Part shown: positions 63,401 through 64,000 of the stretch, piece after piece
Layout of the letters: each line of letters starts with the position of its first letter
Numbering within the stretch: position 1 is the stretch's first letter
Origin: Cytophagaceae bacterium
GTDB lineage: Bacteria; Bacteroidota; Bacteroidia; Cytophagales; Flexibacteraceae
Assembly: GCA_027485575.1 (NCBI GenBank)
Contig: JAIXQU010000160.1
Coordinates: 1-64,000 of the forward strand
Length of the DNA: 64,000 nt
Direction of reading: 5' to 3'
Notes under the pieces: generated by a model
Told to the model about the DNA's origin: nothing
The model's database searches: none
Seen by the model: only the letters and a program-made list of their open reading frames with translations
Translations under genes and position numbers: made by a program

Positions 63401-64000
63401 TAACCTTAATTGAGTTTGACCAGGCAGAATCCGGATTGAGACATTGTGGAATTCCGGTAAGCTTAACCTGAACCGAATCTCCATTTTTCAGGGAGTCTAT
63501 CCTGAATGTTGAAGTATTCACATTTAGCGGTTTACCATTCAAATACCAGGCATATTGAGGCAAAGCGATATTCGCCAGATTGGCGGCTGAAAAAGAAACG
63601 GTATCGCCACTGCATATCTGTTGTTTATCCGCTGATATGGACACAAGCGGCAATGAAGTCTGTGTTAAAATAGAGAACCTTGCCGTGTCATTACAAGCGT
63701 TTGAATCAAACAAAATCAAAGTATAATCACCGGCAGCCAAATCTTTGAAAACTGAATCAGCTGGTAGATTTCCGGCTTGGAAAAGCCCATTATCTAAAAA
63801 TAGTCTGTATGTCCAAGGGGCACCATTTCCACCAGAAATAGAAACCATTCTTGCCGTGCCGGTTGAATCCTGACAAGCTGAATTTCCGGTTGAAACGGCT
63901 TGCAAATCAACCAAACCTGGGCCTGGAATGATAAATGAAGTATCTAAATCACAAGCAGAAAGACCGCGAATTGTCATTTGGTAGGTTCCGGCTTTTAAAT
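60465..64000 (-). CDS. SprB-like surface protein with gliding-type C-terminal domain (5' truncated)
   Basis: The frame continues past the window end (codons before ATG 63977 read KAGTYQ, matching repeats), so the N-terminus is missing. The visible ~1178 residues contain about seven SprB-type repeats of ~80-90 residues (for example VKCFGENSGSVLIDSLNG and KPCIGDTNGIVRLSG), many Ig-like modules in the first half, and a final gliding motility-associated (type B T9SS) domain: FIPTLFTPNGDGLND then RWGEEVFNSG then PGTYFYTL. Such proteins are exported by T9SS and act as adhesins moved along the surface during gliding. Confidence 0.9.
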   Translation of the reverse strand, partial: LKAGTYQMTIRGLSACDLDTSFIIPGPGLVDLQAVSTGNSACQDSTGTARMVSISGGNGAPWTYRLFLDNGLFQAGNLPADSVFKDLAAGDYTLILFDSNACNDTARFSILTQTSLPLVSISADKQQICSGDTVSFSAANLANIALPQYAWYLNGKPLNVNTSTFRIDSLKNGDSVQVKLTGIPQCLNPDSAWSNSIKVNIIPSNLQALAGIDPIKVQACIGQFATLKALNINNLPNVGYRWIVNGVQLPTDTNQTLILFPGLPVNTVRAVVFSRLISNCIIKQSDTSGIQQVTQIESFTASTSISQISPASGQVICPNTPVRFGVQTNLKGKVDFKVQWWRNDTLISTTVDTFFTFNGLVNGALIQAVAIFDTTLTCVPSNFGKGQDSTATLNISVLPAGDIRCRPCSLQVNVTPSNINCAGGATGSITAQASGGSGRYNYSLLPNGPSNQPFPFFFGLTPGTYSVLVKDSVTACSTTVSGVNIIVQNAYTVSVSSTNPTPCIAQADGKLEFVAVTDASGDLNKYKFRIRPADPYTTTRLFTGLPAGTYTMEVIDTISGCFTQNVRTLTAPGALQAQVSITSLPLCYGQFNGQIRLDTVRNGSGLYQYSLSGDSGTYSTVGINNPIPQGFGAGQVQLFFKDLQTGCLDTALVNISQPDSLKLSAGLIIESQCFAPTGQIKLLEFSGGAGDKKLEVKLPGATVFLPVTVPADSILINLAGGDYVFQITDTNNCSKQFIVNLPSNSPRAQQVVVVKPCIGDTNGIVRLSGLTGGTKPYNFTINDEQGQILKVQTDSVFSQLKPGTYGITVNDASTPGCEVKYVRVVQPPDRVSFNVAGITPSTCENFDGKIKFTFTGGQPGFKYSFDSIPNVFTVLKSFAGDTLTLSGLSRRAAGNPYTLRLTDSGPGAGCAYDTSFNIPGNSPLRFKFSLKNVKCFGENSGSVLIDSLNGTGPVTLKVVEASSGTLVKQDSIPGNIFFNNKFEFGGLPAGQFNLIVQQYGACQASRVFPISLTQPTQINIAARQYKSSANGFAQGSILLDTVKGSVAPYLVSFDEGSFFSYKPDTLFGNLNPGKYTILVQDSIGCEVSKELEIEEDTQLFIPTLFTPNGDGLNDIFVIRNLPPGSKLNVRSRWGEEVFNSGSYNNDWDAKGIQPGTYFYTLKIPNVDEQNGWLEIQR

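Noticed and set aside
1-64000. CRISPR array, prophage or transposase
   Set aside because: No regularly spaced short repeats, phage structural genes, integrases or transposases were seen on either strand.

Overview
The window looks like chromosomal DNA of a member of the Bacteroidota, probably a gliding Cytophagia/Sphingobacteriia-type lineage. The evidence is: type IX secretion (T9SS) C-terminal sorting domains on several large exported proteins; a GldH-like lipoprotein, a PorZ-like propeller protein and a SprB-repeat/gliding-type C-terminal domain protein; glutamine synthetase III; the TPR/DUF4292 pair; AT-rich DNA with weak Shine-Dalgarno sequences; and repeated occurrences of the Bacteroidota -7 promoter element TAnnTTTG. 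The species cannot be named from the sequence.

Layout. 1-6834: 3' part of a DUF4397 T9SS cargo gene, glnN, and a TPR protein plus DUF4292 lipoprotein operon. 6881-9320: allantoicase and allantoinase (purine/allantoin catabolism). 9429-15098: two exported unknowns, LOG nucleosidase, a lytic transglycosylase, LuxC-like acyl-CoA reductase, a biotin carrier protein, gldH. 15201-21481: T9SS cargo with an Asp-box, clpB, a PdeM-like phosphoesterase, an acyl-CoA thioesterase. 21482-27573: non-coding stretch with a candidate small RNA, an amidase divergent from an LptD/OstA-like protein, then two nucleotide-sugar genes. 27663-34583: ComA-like phosphosulfolactate synthase coupled to a TPR protein, an SDR, GNAT, Ppx/GppA, signal peptidase I, and a UbiA-type prenyltransferase. 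34750-47863: ABC permease, mdh, cyanophycinase, M1 aminopeptidase, porZ and tdk (the last four in one apparent operon transcribed tdk to cphB), lgt, rho.

47864-53828 is the accessory part of the window, lying between rho and mfd. It holds a frameshifted HTH gene, a MntA/HepT toxin-antitoxin pair, an orphan antitoxin-like ORF without ATG, an unknown coiled-coil protein, a truncated eRF1-like protein, a DUF2079 membrane protein and the C-terminal stump of a GT39-like glycosyltransferase. 53818-64000 returns to core genes: mfd, tRNA-Ser(GGA), an S9 peptidase, a GC-rich structured-looking intergenic island, and the 3' part of a SprB-like gliding/T9SS protein.

No clearly new multi-gene system was found. 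The signals most worth checking are: -7 promoter elements ending only 4-7 nt before the start codon of four genes (rho, tdk, thioesterase, mntA), suggesting leaderless transcripts; a candidate small RNA with a 15-codon ORF at 21445-21550; a 62% GC multi-hairpin island at 60069-60245; a dispersed degenerate repeat (36115-36206 and 48169-48257); and small ORFs abutting or overlapping the starts of the SDR and DUF2079 genes.
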